Positions 1 to 6,996 of a DNA stretch of 13,458 bases are shown in pieces; position 1 is the stretch's first letter; every line of letters begins with the position of its first letter. Both the position numbers and the translations under genes were made by a program. The notes under the pieces were generated by a model. The model made no database searches. It saw only the letters and a program-made list of their open reading frames with translations, and was not told where the DNA came from. The stretch comes from Candidatus Babelota bacterium (GTDB lineage: Bacteria; JAGOBX01): NCBI GenBank assembly GCA_017999075.1, contig JAGOBX010000042.1, positions 1 through 13,458 on the forward strand, written 5' to 3'.

Positions 1-1
1 G

Positions 2-40
2 GCGTATACTCCTGAAAGTGATATTCCGCTGCTGAAATAG
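2..40 (+). CDS. Possible 3' end of an upstream gene (partial)
   Basis: Frame 2 is open from the window edge and reads AYTPESDIPLLK followed by TAG at 38-40, about 33 bases before the start of the next plus-strand gene. The tail loosely resembles the C-terminal ends of TPR-type proteins, but 12 residues cannot identify anything. The other plus-strand frames also stop early (TGA at 13-15 in frame 1), so this is only the most protein-like option. It may be no gene at all. Confidence 0.25.
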   Translation, partial: AYTPESDIPLLK

Positions 41-73
41 GTTTCTCACCTAGTTAATAAATGGAGGAAACGA

Positions 74-265
74 ATGAATACAATGATATTAACACAAAAT
101 GAAATTAAACGTCAAGGATTTAATGCGCTGCAAAAGAATCTTGGGATAAGCGGTTTTATTAAATTTATCCAACAGTTCGATTTAGGCGACGGTGATTATA
201 CAAAAGAACGGAAAAAAATTGTAAAAAAGAAAACTGTAGTGGAAATTGTTAAAGAAATTAGATAG
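74..265 (+). CDS. Small conserved hypothetical protein, 63 aa
   Basis: This is a 63-residue soluble protein with no signal peptide or membrane segment. A textbook Shine-Dalgarno GGAGG at 63-67 sits six bases before the ATG, which makes translation likely. The layout is an N-terminal helix with TQNEIKRQGF, a middle part with FIKFIQQFDLGDGDYTKER, and a Lys-rich tail ending in IVKEIR. From memory, small proteins with the same order (a helix, FIQQFD-G-GDYTKER, then an I--EI tail) are widespread in cyanobacteria and some other bacteria and are often near toxin-antitoxin genes. That is recollection, not a search result. It is the only plus-strand gene in the window, converges on the FGE remnant, and has no recognised function. 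Confidence 0.7.
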   Translation: MNTMILTQNEIKRQGFNALQKNLGISGFIKFIQQFDLGDGDYTKERKKIVKKKTVVEIVKEIR

Positions 266-313
266 AAATTTGTTATTTCAAAATCACATTTCAGATTTTT
301 TAATTAGTATAAT

Positions 314-340
314 TCCGATATAGATTTTAATCTAATCGGA
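314..340 (-). other. 27-nt hairpin at the end of the FGE remnant
   Basis: A near-perfect inverted repeat: outer arms TTCCGAT/ATCGGAA (counting one flanking pair at 313 and 341) and inner arms AGATT/AATCT. It overlaps the remnant's TAG at 332-334. It matches 26 of 27 bases with the hairpin at 2156-2182 that overlaps the stop of the intact FGE-domain gene, including bases beyond the stop. It may be a terminator or, more interestingly, the hairpin that follows DGR variable regions. Confidence 0.7.
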
Positions 341-557
341 AATCACTAACCGGAATCCGTAATTGTTTTAGCAGTCCTCCGGGTATCCGGTGGTGCGGAA
401 GGCAACCCGACAGCCTCCTTCACCGTTGTTCCTACTGCCGCAGCGCAAAACACGGCTAGAGCCGGATTGCGAACCTTTTGGATTACTTTTCGGACTGTTT
501 TTATAATAATTTTTCGTCATACCAATCCTGGCACCATTCCAATACATTACCGCTCAT
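332..557 (-). pseudogene. Decayed C-terminal fragment of an FGE-sulfatase domain gene
   Basis: Read on the minus strand, this encodes MSGNVLEWCQDWYDE, then after a one-base frameshift NYYKNSPKSNPKGSQSGSS and RVLRCGSRNN, then GGCRVAFRTTGYPED, an in-frame TAA, and NNYGFRLVISD followed by TAG. It aligns throughout with the last ~75 residues of the intact gene at 2169-4499 (MSGNVCEWCQDWYQEDYY, RVLRGGGW, YCRVASR, YGFRLVS). It also lacks one codon before the CR motif and has a 4-base deletion close to the end. Nothing of the caspase or coiled-coil parts remains. The text just before ATG (bases to about 575, reading KVPNE) may be a further trace with the LGLYD part deleted. It abuts the 3' end of the ATPase gene. 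The DNA from 341 to 455 corresponds to the presumed variable region of the intact gene. Confidence 0.85.
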
Positions 558-600
558 TAGGAACTTTTATTCTGCAATTTTTCCACTTTTTTTCCATTAT

Positions 601-1914
601 CTACTCTACAATTTTATTTATTGCCCATTTCCAATATGGTACACATATTACTGTATAATCCTCAATTTTCTTCAATTCTTCCTGAGATTTGGTTATAATA
701 AAACCTTTTTTTAATTTGAATTTTTTCAGCGCTTCAAGCAGTCCTGTTATTTCACGGACTTCGTTATTTCTATTCAATTCATAACATACTTGATAAGCGC
801 TATCGATTTTTTTATTTTTACCTGTAATAAAATCACATTCTCTTGATTTATCATTTTTATAATAAAAGATTTTATTTTCGCGCTTAAGCAATTCTAAAAA
901 CACTGCATTTTCAAGTTTTCTGCCTGCATTTTCATTCTCGCTGAATTCTGCAATATTTATGAAACCATTGTCAGCAATATAAATTTTTTTTGACATATAC
1001 TGCTCCGATGTCTTCAATGAATATTTCCCTGCAAAATATAAAAACCCTATATCTTCAAGATATGAAAAATAATCAAATACTGTGTCCTTGCTTAAACTGT
1101 ATTCTTTTTTATATTTGTTTATAAATGAATTAACTGAAAATTCACAGGCGTAATTGGTAAGCACATAATGCATAATCAGTTTTATTATATGCGTATTCCT
1201 TATCGCGTAGCGTTCGACTATATCCTTGAAGATTATCATATCAAGATAATCCTTCAACCGCTCGTTTTTCTGGTGTATATCGTATTCCATTGTAACCGCA
1301 GGAAATCCGCCAAACCGAATGAATTCGTTTGCTCTTTTAACTATTCCAAACCGCGCTGTTGAGTATTCGCTGTTCTTTTCAATAACGCTGTTATTGAATT
1401 TCAGAAATTCATCGAAACTAAGCGGATATATTTTATAAGTGACTATTCTGCCGCGTAATTCGGTTGCTATCTCTGAACTCAGTAATCTGCTCGATGACCC
1501 TGTTATAGTTATCCTGTATTTCTTTTTTTCATATAACCGTTTTATAAACAATCCCCATTTATCAAGATTCTGTATTTCGTCAAAAAAAATATATAACTGC
1601 CTGCTGATATTTTCAGGAAATAATTCATAATACGCTTCAATTATCGAATCGTAACCGTTCGCGCTGCTGTTTAAATTTATAAGACGCTCGTCGTCAAAGT
1701 TGATATACAATATCTGATTTATATTTGTCCTGCCTTTCAGCAACTTCCTTATTTCCGTAAACAGCAGGTATGTCTTACCGCTTCTACGCAGTCCGATAAT
1801 TGTGTTTATTTCGTTAGTGTAACGCAACGCCGTATTTCGTTCATATACCTTTTCGCTGAAATTCTTTATGTTTTCCTGCCACTCAACGATAATTCTTTTT
1901 AAATTTTCTTTCAT
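601..1914 (-). CDS. AAA-type ATPase with DUF4143-like C-terminal region
   Basis: A 437-residue cytoplasmic P-loop ATPase of the AAA_14/DUF4143 family, the usual length for this group. Visible parts: Walker A GLRRSGKT at residues 41-48, the INFDDERL strand near 71-78, Walker B IFFDEIQNL at 109-117, the sensor strand ITITGSSSRLLS at 135-146, ELRGR at 152-156 and the YPLSFDEFL motif at 163-171. The C-terminal part (about 215-390) fits DUF4143, with a nuclease-like ECDFITGK near residue 364. The biological role of these proteins is poorly known; many are scattered, horizontally moved genes. The start ATG has only a weak Shine-Dalgarno (GGCGG). The gene has its own promoter candidate (1948-1975) and lies downstream of the caspase operon, so it is probably an independent unit. 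Confidence 0.9.
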   Translation of the reverse strand: MKENLKRIIVEWQENIKNFSEKVYERNTALRYTNEINTIIGLRRSGKTYLLFTEIRKLLKGRTNINQILYINFDDERLINLNSSANGYDSIIEAYYELFPENISRQLYIFFDEIQNLDKWGLFIKRLYEKKKYRITITGSSSRLLSSEIATELRGRIVTYKIYPLSFDEFLKFNNSVIEKNSEYSTARFGIVKRANEFIRFGGFPAVTMEYDIHQKNERLKDYLDMIIFKDIVERYAIRNTHIIKLIMHYVLTNYACEFSVNSFINKYKKEYSLSKDTVFDYFSYLEDIGFLYFAGKYSLKTSEQYMSKKIYIADNGFINIAEFSENENAGRKLENAVFLELLKRENKIFYYKNDKSRECDFITGKNKKIDSAYQVCYELNRNNEVREITGLLEALKKFKLKKGFIITKSQEELKKIEDYTVICVPYWKWAINKIVE

Positions 1915-1943
1915 TACATAACCGCCAATAAAATAATTTTATA

Positions 1944-1975
1944 TCCTATTATATTAGGAAACTATTATTTTACAA
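1944..1975 (-). promoter_or_regulatory. Promoter with palindrome for the AAA/DUF4143 gene
   Basis: On the minus strand, TTGTAA (1975-1970) and TATAAT (1953-1948) are separated by 16 bases, about 34 bases upstream of the ATG at 1914. The -10 box lies inside an imperfect palindrome at 1944-1959 with arms TCCTA and TAGGA, a plausible operator. No regulator is identified. Confidence 0.5.
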
Positions 1976-2087
1976 GTAAATTTTTGAAAATACAATAAAT
2001 TTATTTCGGCTTGAGCTTCCGCTCTTGCCCAAATTTCATTCTTTCTTCTGCAACTTCTCCTTACTTTTTCCAAAGGGTAAAAGGGTT

Positions 2088-2127
2088 CCCGTCAGTTAAA
2101 ATATGCTGAATTTTACGAACTGACAGG
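2088..2127 (-). terminator. Long stem-loop downstream of the pseudocaspase gene
   Basis: The minus strand can fold as CCTGTCAGTT with AACTGACGGG (ten pairs, one G-T), followed inside by TAAAAT/ATTTTA around a seven-base loop. It lies about 40 bases after the stop at 2169. No clean T-run follows, only CCCTTTT, so terminator function is uncertain; it could instead be a remnant of a mobile element end. The rest of 1976-2087 contains no gene that I can support. Confidence 0.4.
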
Positions 2128-2155
2128 CAAGTCCAAAGTGTTATTCTGTACTCTG

Positions 2156-2182
2156 TCCGATATAGAGTTTAATCTAATCGGA
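2156..2182 (-). other. Hairpin overlapping the stop codon of the pseudocaspase-FGE gene
   Basis: With its flanks (2153-2185) this forms a nine-pair outer stem, CTGTCCGAT with ATCGGACAG, around an AGA/TCT inner stem. The TAA stop (2169-2171) lies in the loop region. The copy at 314-340 differs by one base inside, and the flanking pair is G-C here but T-A there, so pairing is kept although the bases changed. It directly follows the presumed variable region, where DGR targets typically carry a hairpin. It could also serve as a terminator. Confidence 0.7.
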
Positions 2183-4499
2183 CAGCACTAACCAACCGGA
2201 AGCCGTAGTTGCTGCCGCGGTACGACGGGCCGTTGCCGTCGCGGCTGGCAACACGACAGTAGTCGTCGCCGCCGTCGTACCAACCGCCGCCGCGCAAAAC
2301 ACGGCCCGAGCCGAATTGCGGACCGTTAGGATTATCGGTCAGACTATTTGAATAATAGTCCTCCTGATACCAGTCCTGGCACCATTCACAGACATTGCCG
2401 CTCATATCGTATAAGCCATAACCGTTAGACCGCTTCTGGCCAACACTGTTTGTCCTGTTTCCGCTGTTTGAGCTATACCAGCCAACCTCGTCTAAATCAT
2501 CGCTACCGGAGTATTCATATTCCTGCCCCCCTTTTGCTGCGTATTCCCATTCCGCCTCTGTCGGCAAGCGGAGCTTCATTCCTGTTATTTCATTTATTTT
2601 TTCTATAAATTCCTGACAATCCTCCCAACTTACTTGTTCGACTGGAAGATTATTGCCTTTAAATTCACTGTGGTTTTCTCCCATTACCGCTTCCCATTGT
2701 TCCTGCGTTACTTCGTATTTGCCGATATAAAAATCATCAAGTGTTACGCGGTGAACAGGTTTTTCATCATCGCTTCCATTATTAGAGCCCATATTAAAAT
2801 TTCGGCCTTCTATAAAGACCATTTCAAGTTTAACGCCTCCGCCTAAATCAATCTCATCAGTAACGCCGTGTTTTATTTTCGGCAACGCAATATTCAATGC
2901 AAGCAATTTATTAAATCTCTTAACAAGCCCTCTGCTCTGTATTTTCCCTGCGTAATCCAGCCATTTATTCTTAAATGCTTCAAGGTATTTCTGCTGAATA
3001 TTCTGCCGCAGTTTTGATTTCACCATTTTTTCCATACTACCGAGTTCAGCTTTAAAATCGCCTTCGCGTTTTTTTATTGTCGCTTCCATTTCTATTTTCG
3101 CTTCTTCGGCAGACTGTATATACGGTGCAAGCATATTCGGATACTGACTGCTGATTTCAGGAAAAGCAGAACTCGCTTTTATTTTTTCCTGCATTTTATT
3201 CAAAGCGTCAAGTTTCCTCTGAATATCCTGTTCGTTCTGGCATTTCTGCAATTCTGTCTGATACCATTGCCGCATTTCTGAGGAATATTTTTCTTTTGCT
3301 TCTTCGTATTTACGTTTTTCTTCTTCCTTGCGTTTGCGTTCTTCCTCGTCCTTCCGCTTGCGTTCAAGTTCCTGTTGTTTTGCATAAACTTCGCGCCAGT
3401 TTTCAATTTTTGTATTTTTCATTTTTGAATAATCGATTACTTCTTCGTCATCGGATTTATATGTGAACACAGGCAGTTTCTCGTCAAGATATGAATTGTC
3501 AATTTCTGTTTTTGGCCTGTTAGCCGCCTCCGCTTCAATCTCGCTCATAGCTTCCGCTGCAATATCCAGCTCAGATTTTCGGTTTTCAACTTCATTGGCT
3601 TTTTCGTCTTTCTTATAAGAAAATAAATTGAAATGAGAATATTCAACATCTCCGTCAGCCATATAAACTGGCGTCATCCGATTAACGCCTTTCTGGTCAG
3701 CATACTCGGCTATCTTGATTTCAGCGTATGCTGTCAATTCTTCAATAGAAATCTTCAAGTCATTGTTCTTATCCATCTGCGGCAGCGCCCGCGATGACTC
3801 CTTCATATAAGTAAAATAATATGTGAACGCGCCATTGTTCTTATTTATATTTTCAATTGATTTTTCGTTATTTCCGCACGAAAAGATTGTTTTTACAATT
3901 GTCCCGCGTTCATCCGAGCGCCGAGCGGCAGAGCGGAGCTCCGCTGGATTATCCTCCCGTATCTTAACGCCTTTGCCTGGCTTTAAATTAACCTGCATTT
4001 CTCTGCCCGAGTCCCTGTCTTTTTTCTGAATTATAGGACGCGCTGCGTCAATTATTATAACAACTTCTTTCGGATTATTCTGTTTCAGCATATTGCGGAT
4101 GCCAGACAAATCAAGGATGCCCATTTTAGTTTCTATATTTGCGTCAGAAGCAAATAACTGAACAGTATTCTTGTCATCAGTGAACGCCCTGCCGCTGAAA
4201 TAAAATATGATACGGTCATCGGGTCTTATTGTTCTGCTGAAATCGCTTATAAACTTGAACAACCGCGAAGCTGTCAGCATATTATTAGTTTTGTAATCAT
4301 CTTTAAACAGCAGCGTGTAATCATCCTCAAATCCCGAATAATTAAGCAGGAATTTCATATCATCAGCATCGCCGTGACAGCAGGGCAGCGGCGTATAGAA
4401 ATCATAATTTTGTATGCCGATAATTACTGCACGGTTTTTAGCGTAAACGCTTGTGCATACAGCCATAAGTAAAAACAATACAAGCACTTTATTAAGCAT
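2169..4499 (-). CDS. Exported pseudocaspase with C-terminal FGE-sulfatase domain (likely DGR target)
   Basis: A 776-residue protein. A Sec signal (MLNKVLVLFLLMAVCTSVYA) precedes a peptidase C14-like domain (about 21-290): AVIIGIQNY at 24-32, CCHGDADD at 40-47, FYFSGR at 99-104 and IIIDAAR at 148-154. The catalytic His of SGHG is Arg104 and the Cys of DACR is Ala153, so it should not be a protease. An EF-hand-like loop (D243 to E254) follows. Residues 370-530 are charged coiled coil with a conserved block, EKMVKSKLRQNIQQKYLEAF, shared with the neighbouring caspase. The FGE-sulfatase (C-type-lectin fold) domain spans about 549-776: RLPTEAEWEYAAKGG, GLYDMSGNVCEWCQDWY and RVLRGGGW...YGFRLVS. The paired cysteines of true formylglycine-generating enzymes are not seen, so a binding rather than catalytic role is likely. 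A GAGGA Shine-Dalgarno lies seven bases before the ATG, 33 bases after the upstream gene. Confidence 0.9.
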   Translation of the reverse strand: MLNKVLVLFLLMAVCTSVYAKNRAVIIGIQNYDFYTPLPCCHGDADDMKFLLNYSGFEDDYTLLFKDDYKTNNMLTASRLFKFISDFSRTIRPDDRIIFYFSGRAFTDDKNTVQLFASDANIETKMGILDLSGIRNMLKQNNPKEVVIIIDAARPIIQKKDRDSGREMQVNLKPGKGVKIREDNPAELRSAARRSDERGTIVKTIFSCGNNEKSIENINKNNGAFTYYFTYMKESSRALPQMDKNNDLKISIEELTAYAEIKIAEYADQKGVNRMTPVYMADGDVEYSHFNLFSYKKDEKANEVENRKSELDIAAEAMSEIEAEAANRPKTEIDNSYLDEKLPVFTYKSDDEEVIDYSKMKNTKIENWREVYAKQQELERKRKDEEERKRKEEEKRKYEEAKEKYSSEMRQWYQTELQKCQNEQDIQRKLDALNKMQEKIKASSAFPEISSQYPNMLAPYIQSAEEAKIEMEATIKKREGDFKAELGSMEKMVKSKLRQNIQQKYLEAFKNKWLDYAGKIQSRGLVKRFNKLLALNIALPKIKHGVTDEIDLGGGVKLEMVFIEGRNFNMGSNNGSDDEKPVHRVTLDDFYIGKYEVTQEQWEAVMGENHSEFKGNNLPVEQVSWEDCQEFIEKINEITGMKLRLPTEAEWEYAAKGGQEYEYSGSDDLDEVGWYSSNSGNRTNSVGQKRSNGYGLYDMSGNVCEWCQDWYQEDYYSNSLTDNPNGPQFGSGRVLRGGGWYDGGDDYCRVASRDGNGPSYRGSNYGFRLVSAVRLD
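2187..2304 (-). repeat. Putative DGR variable region at the 3' end of the FGE domain
   Basis: From Trp740 to Arg768 (2282-2196), 22 of 29 codons end in C, in runs such as TAC GAC GGC GGC GAC GAC and TAC CGC GGC AGC AAC TAC. This is what AAC codons of a template repeat become when adenines are randomised at positions 1 and 2. The fixed landmarks of FGE-type variable regions are all there: RVLRGG-W, CRVA-R, P--R and GFRLV. The block is much richer in GC than the surrounding gene. A 13-base identity with the remnant (2292-2304 and 443-455) marks its 5' boundary. No template repeat or reverse transcriptase lies in the window. Confidence 0.65.
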
Positions 4500-4532
4500 T
4501 TTATTTCCTCGCTAATTTATAGTCAAACTTGT

Positions 4533-6239
4533 TTATTTTTTTGCTTTTTTCTTTATTTGAGATTTTTGTAAGTTTTTAACAGGAACCCCATTTTTTGAAG
4601 GTTGTTTCATTATTTCTTTTTTAGGTTTTTCTGCGCCATAATAAATAACTTCCTCGTATCTTTCAGATAATTCGGATGATACTTTATCAATATACGGTTT
4701 ATAGTCACTCCATTTATCTTTAAACGCGCTGACAAAATTAAGTTTGATATTTTTCTGCAAATCAGTTTTCAGCATTTTTTCTATTTCTGAAAGGTCAGCA
4801 GAAAGTTTATTGCTGAATTCTCGATATACTGCATCTTTCTTGTTCTTCGCAGTTTTCACTTCATTGAATACCGGTTCAATTAGCATCATGATTTTACTGG
4901 TTATATCTTCAAACCGCTTTTCTGAATTAATTTCATTTTTAAATTTCACAAGCGCGGAATATTTCTCATCTATGGATTTTGATTTATTAATTTTATTTAT
5001 AATATCTGAATACATTTGCTTTGATTTTATGAAATACTGTTTTTTCGATTTATGAAATGCGGCGCGTTCCTCCTCCTCATTAATTTGCGTTTCTATTTCT
5101 TTCTGGCGGTCGAGTATTTCTTCCCAGGAAAAAATATCCTGCGTACTGGCAGCTGAATTAAGCGCTGCTTCAAGTTTGGTTTTTGAATATTTCGGAGTAT
5201 ATTCAGGAATATCGTCATCCAACGCATTGCTGTCAAGTTTCATAGAGTTAATCTTTGACAAAGCATCCGATTCGTCGTATGAAAACAATATATCCTTTGT
5301 CTTGTTAACAGCAGATGACTGCATAGCGTTAACAGTAGCAGAATTATCAAACTTGAAAAGTTTTGTATGTCCGCTCATAACTCCGCCTTCAATGCTGAAT
5401 ACAGGGTTCATTTCGTTCAGGTTATTGCCGCGGCAGTATTCCTCAAGTCTGCTTTTAGCGAATACCGTTAATTCCTCGATTGTTACTATCCCGTCGTTAT
5501 TCAAATCATTATCGTTTATCGCGTTCTTTATGCCTGAATTCTTTGTCTCAATCGGATATGTAAAATAATAAGTGAACGCGCCATTATTCTTTTCGTGCCG
5601 CTCGAACGACTGCTGCCCTTCCGCGCACGCATAAATCATTTTGATTACTGTCTGCGCGTTCTTGCGGTTTTCTTTTGCTTCCAGATTTTTCTGCGCGTCA
5701 ATTCCAGCCCCTGTATTGAAATATGATTTTATCTCCTGACCCTTATTTCTGCCTTTCAATACTTCAAATGTCCTGCAAGCGTCTATTATCATAACAATTT
5801 CTTCAGGATTGTTTTTCTTTAAATAATTTTTTATGTTCACAAGCGGCAGGCTGCCGAATTTCTCTGGCAAATCGCGATTGCCGTCATACGCAAGCAGATA
5901 GTTATTACCTTTATCATCGCCTACTCCGTGTCCGCTGAAAAAGAACAGCACATTATCGCCTGCTTTGACAGCTCTGGAAAAATCATTAATATTACGCATA
6001 ATTTTAGCGGCAGTCAAAGGGTCGCTGGATTTTTCGTCCTTCAAAACCATTATGTCTTCGTCCTCATATCCTGACATGGCAAGCAGTTGCCGCATATCGT
6101 CAACATCGCCGTGCGTACAGGACAACGGCGCATAATCCGCATAATTCTGAACGCCGATAAGAATCGCCTTTTTCGCGGCAGACAAAGTATTTGACATTAA
6201 CAAAATGGTTATAAACACTGATGCTACAATTTTTTTCAT
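4533..6239 (-). CDS. Exported caspase-like cysteine peptidase (C14 family)
   Basis: Numbering here is from the first possible ATG at 6269 (578 aa). The peptidase C14 domain has AILIGVQNY at 35-43, FFFSGHGVGDD with catalytic His114, and MIIDACR with catalytic Cys165; both key residues are present. A perfect EF-hand-like loop DLNNDGIVTIEE (255-266) suggests calcium dependence, as in many metacaspases. From about 370 on it is mostly charged helix, with EKMLKTDLQKNIKLNFVSAF matching the downstream paralogue, and it ends in a Lys-rich tail without an FGE domain. I chose the ATG at 6239 (568 aa), which gives a clean Sec signal (MKKIVASVFITILLMSNTLS) and lies ten bases after GGGAG. The ATG at 6269 overlaps the toxin gene's TGA as ATGA but has no Shine-Dalgarno; coupled initiation there remains possible. 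It is probably secreted or periplasmic. Confidence 0.9.
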   Translation of the reverse strand: MKKIVASVFITILLMSNTLSAAKKAILIGVQNYADYAPLSCTHGDVDDMRQLLAMSGYEDEDIMVLKDEKSSDPLTAAKIMRNINDFSRAVKAGDNVLFFFSGHGVGDDKGNNYLLAYDGNRDLPEKFGSLPLVNIKNYLKKNNPEEIVMIIDACRTFEVLKGRNKGQEIKSYFNTGAGIDAQKNLEAKENRKNAQTVIKMIYACAEGQQSFERHEKNNGAFTYYFTYPIETKNSGIKNAINDNDLNNDGIVTIEELTVFAKSRLEEYCRGNNLNEMNPVFSIEGGVMSGHTKLFKFDNSATVNAMQSSAVNKTKDILFSYDESDALSKINSMKLDSNALDDDIPEYTPKYSKTKLEAALNSAASTQDIFSWEEILDRQKEIETQINEEEERAAFHKSKKQYFIKSKQMYSDIINKINKSKSIDEKYSALVKFKNEINSEKRFEDITSKIMMLIEPVFNEVKTAKNKKDAVYREFSNKLSADLSEIEKMLKTDLQKNIKLNFVSAFKDKWSDYKPYIDKVSSELSERYEEVIYYGAEKPKKEIMKQPSKNGVPVKNLQKSQIKKKAKK

Positions 6240-6265
6240 AAACATCACACTCCCTGATTTTACTT

Positions 6266-6679
6266 TCATAATTTCGGTTTAATCCAGTCTTCATATTTTA
6301 ATCCGGATATCAGCGAGAAATGTCCGGTATTACCTGTAATCAGAGTAAAATTATTTTGTATAGTTATCGATGCTATACGCAAATCAGGTTCGCTAACGCT
6401 TATTCCTTTTCTGTTCATTTGCGCTTTAAGCCGACCGTATATTTCAGCGCTCGCCGTATCAAACGGCAATATTGACAGGTAAGGGAATATACGTTCTTTA
6501 TACGCTTTCAGCAATATATCGCTGTTTGAAGAATTGTATATACCAAAATATATCTCGGCAATATTTACCGATGTCGTGAACTGCATATTCTGCGGAACTG
6601 TTCTCAGTTTTTTCAGCAGCCGGTCTGACGGTTTTTTTTTCATAGTGTTGCTTATTGTATCAGTATCATAAACATACAT
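6266..6679 (-). CDS. PIN-domain toxin, VapC-like
   Basis: A 137-residue PIN-domain protein of usual VapC length, expected to be a metal-dependent RNase that inhibits translation when free of its antitoxin. Visible acidic positions: Asp5 in YVYDTDTIS, Glu42 in NIAEIYFG, and Asp99 in SEPDLRIASI; the late TGNTGHF (115-121) corresponds to the usual T-(D/N)-HF strand. Its ATG shares one base with the antitoxin stop (TAATG) and its TGA overlaps a possible ATG of the caspase gene (ATGA), so it looks translationally coupled on both sides. It carries no signal peptide, so it acts in the cytoplasm, unlike the exported caspases that follow. Confidence 0.88.
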   Translation of the reverse strand: MYVYDTDTISNTMKKKPSDRLLKKLRTVPQNMQFTTSVNIAEIYFGIYNSSNSDILLKAYKERIFPYLSILPFDTASAEIYGRLKAQMNRKGISVSEPDLRIASITIQNNFTLITGNTGHFSLISGLKYEDWIKPKL

Positions 6680-6945
6680 TATAAAGATACCTCGCGCTCA
6701 GACGACTTTTTCCTTTCAGAATAAATAATATCCACAAATCTATCTACTTCCTCGTCAGTCATTGCTCCTGCCGCATTCAGTAAACCGTTCCCTGAATTAT
6801 TGCGCGCATATTCAGAAAAAGGCATAATAACCGCGACATTCTTTTTTTTCTTTGTTATAAAAATTTTTTCTTTTCTTGACTGTACATCGTTGATTATGGC
6901 AGACAGCGATGCTTTTGCTTTGGTCAATGAATAAACATTCGGCAT
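6679..6945 (-). CDS. Phd/YefM-like antitoxin
   Basis: A short antitoxin of about 88 residues. The N-terminal part, MPNVYSLTKAKASLSAIIND, followed by VQSRKEKIFITKKKKNVAVIMPFSEY, is the typical Phd/YefM DNA-binding fold (a strand, the KA-LS-II-DV helix, then I-ITK--K-VAV--). The C-terminal part (AGAMTDEEVDRFVDIIYSERK) is the charged, presumably toxin-binding helix. I chose the ATG at 6945 because GAGGTG (6952-6957) sits six bases upstream; an in-frame GTG at 6966 lies before that site and is less likely. It overlaps the PIN toxin by one base. It probably represses its own promoter at 6997-7025. Confidence 0.85.
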   Translation of the reverse strand: MPNVYSLTKAKASLSAIINDVQSRKEKIFITKKKKNVAVIMPFSEYARNNSGNGLLNAAGAMTDEEVDRFVDIIYSERKKSSEREVSL

Positions 6946-6996
6946 ATAAATCACCTCGTTAATCACGGATTATGCTAATGCAATATTTAGGTTAAT

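Noticed and set aside
341-455. The remnant as the DGR template repeat
   Set aside because: Its differences from the intact copy include changes at non-adenine positions, a missing codon and an internal stop. It reads as a decayed coding end rather than a template.
1957-2095. Minus-strand frame of about 46 codons with Arg-rich and AEAQAEINLL text
   Set aside because: It has no start codon or ribosome site and overlaps the stem-loop and the ATPase promoter, so it is not supported as a gene.
2169-2850. Active formylglycine-generating enzyme
   Set aside because: The C-terminal cysteine pair of real FGE enzymes is not present; only a single Cys occurs in YCRVASR, as in non-catalytic lectin-fold members.
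4744-5568. Plus-strand open frames of 100-130 codons opposite the caspase gene
   Set aside because: They are hydrophobic antisense shadows of a clearly coding minus-strand gene and have no ribosome sites.
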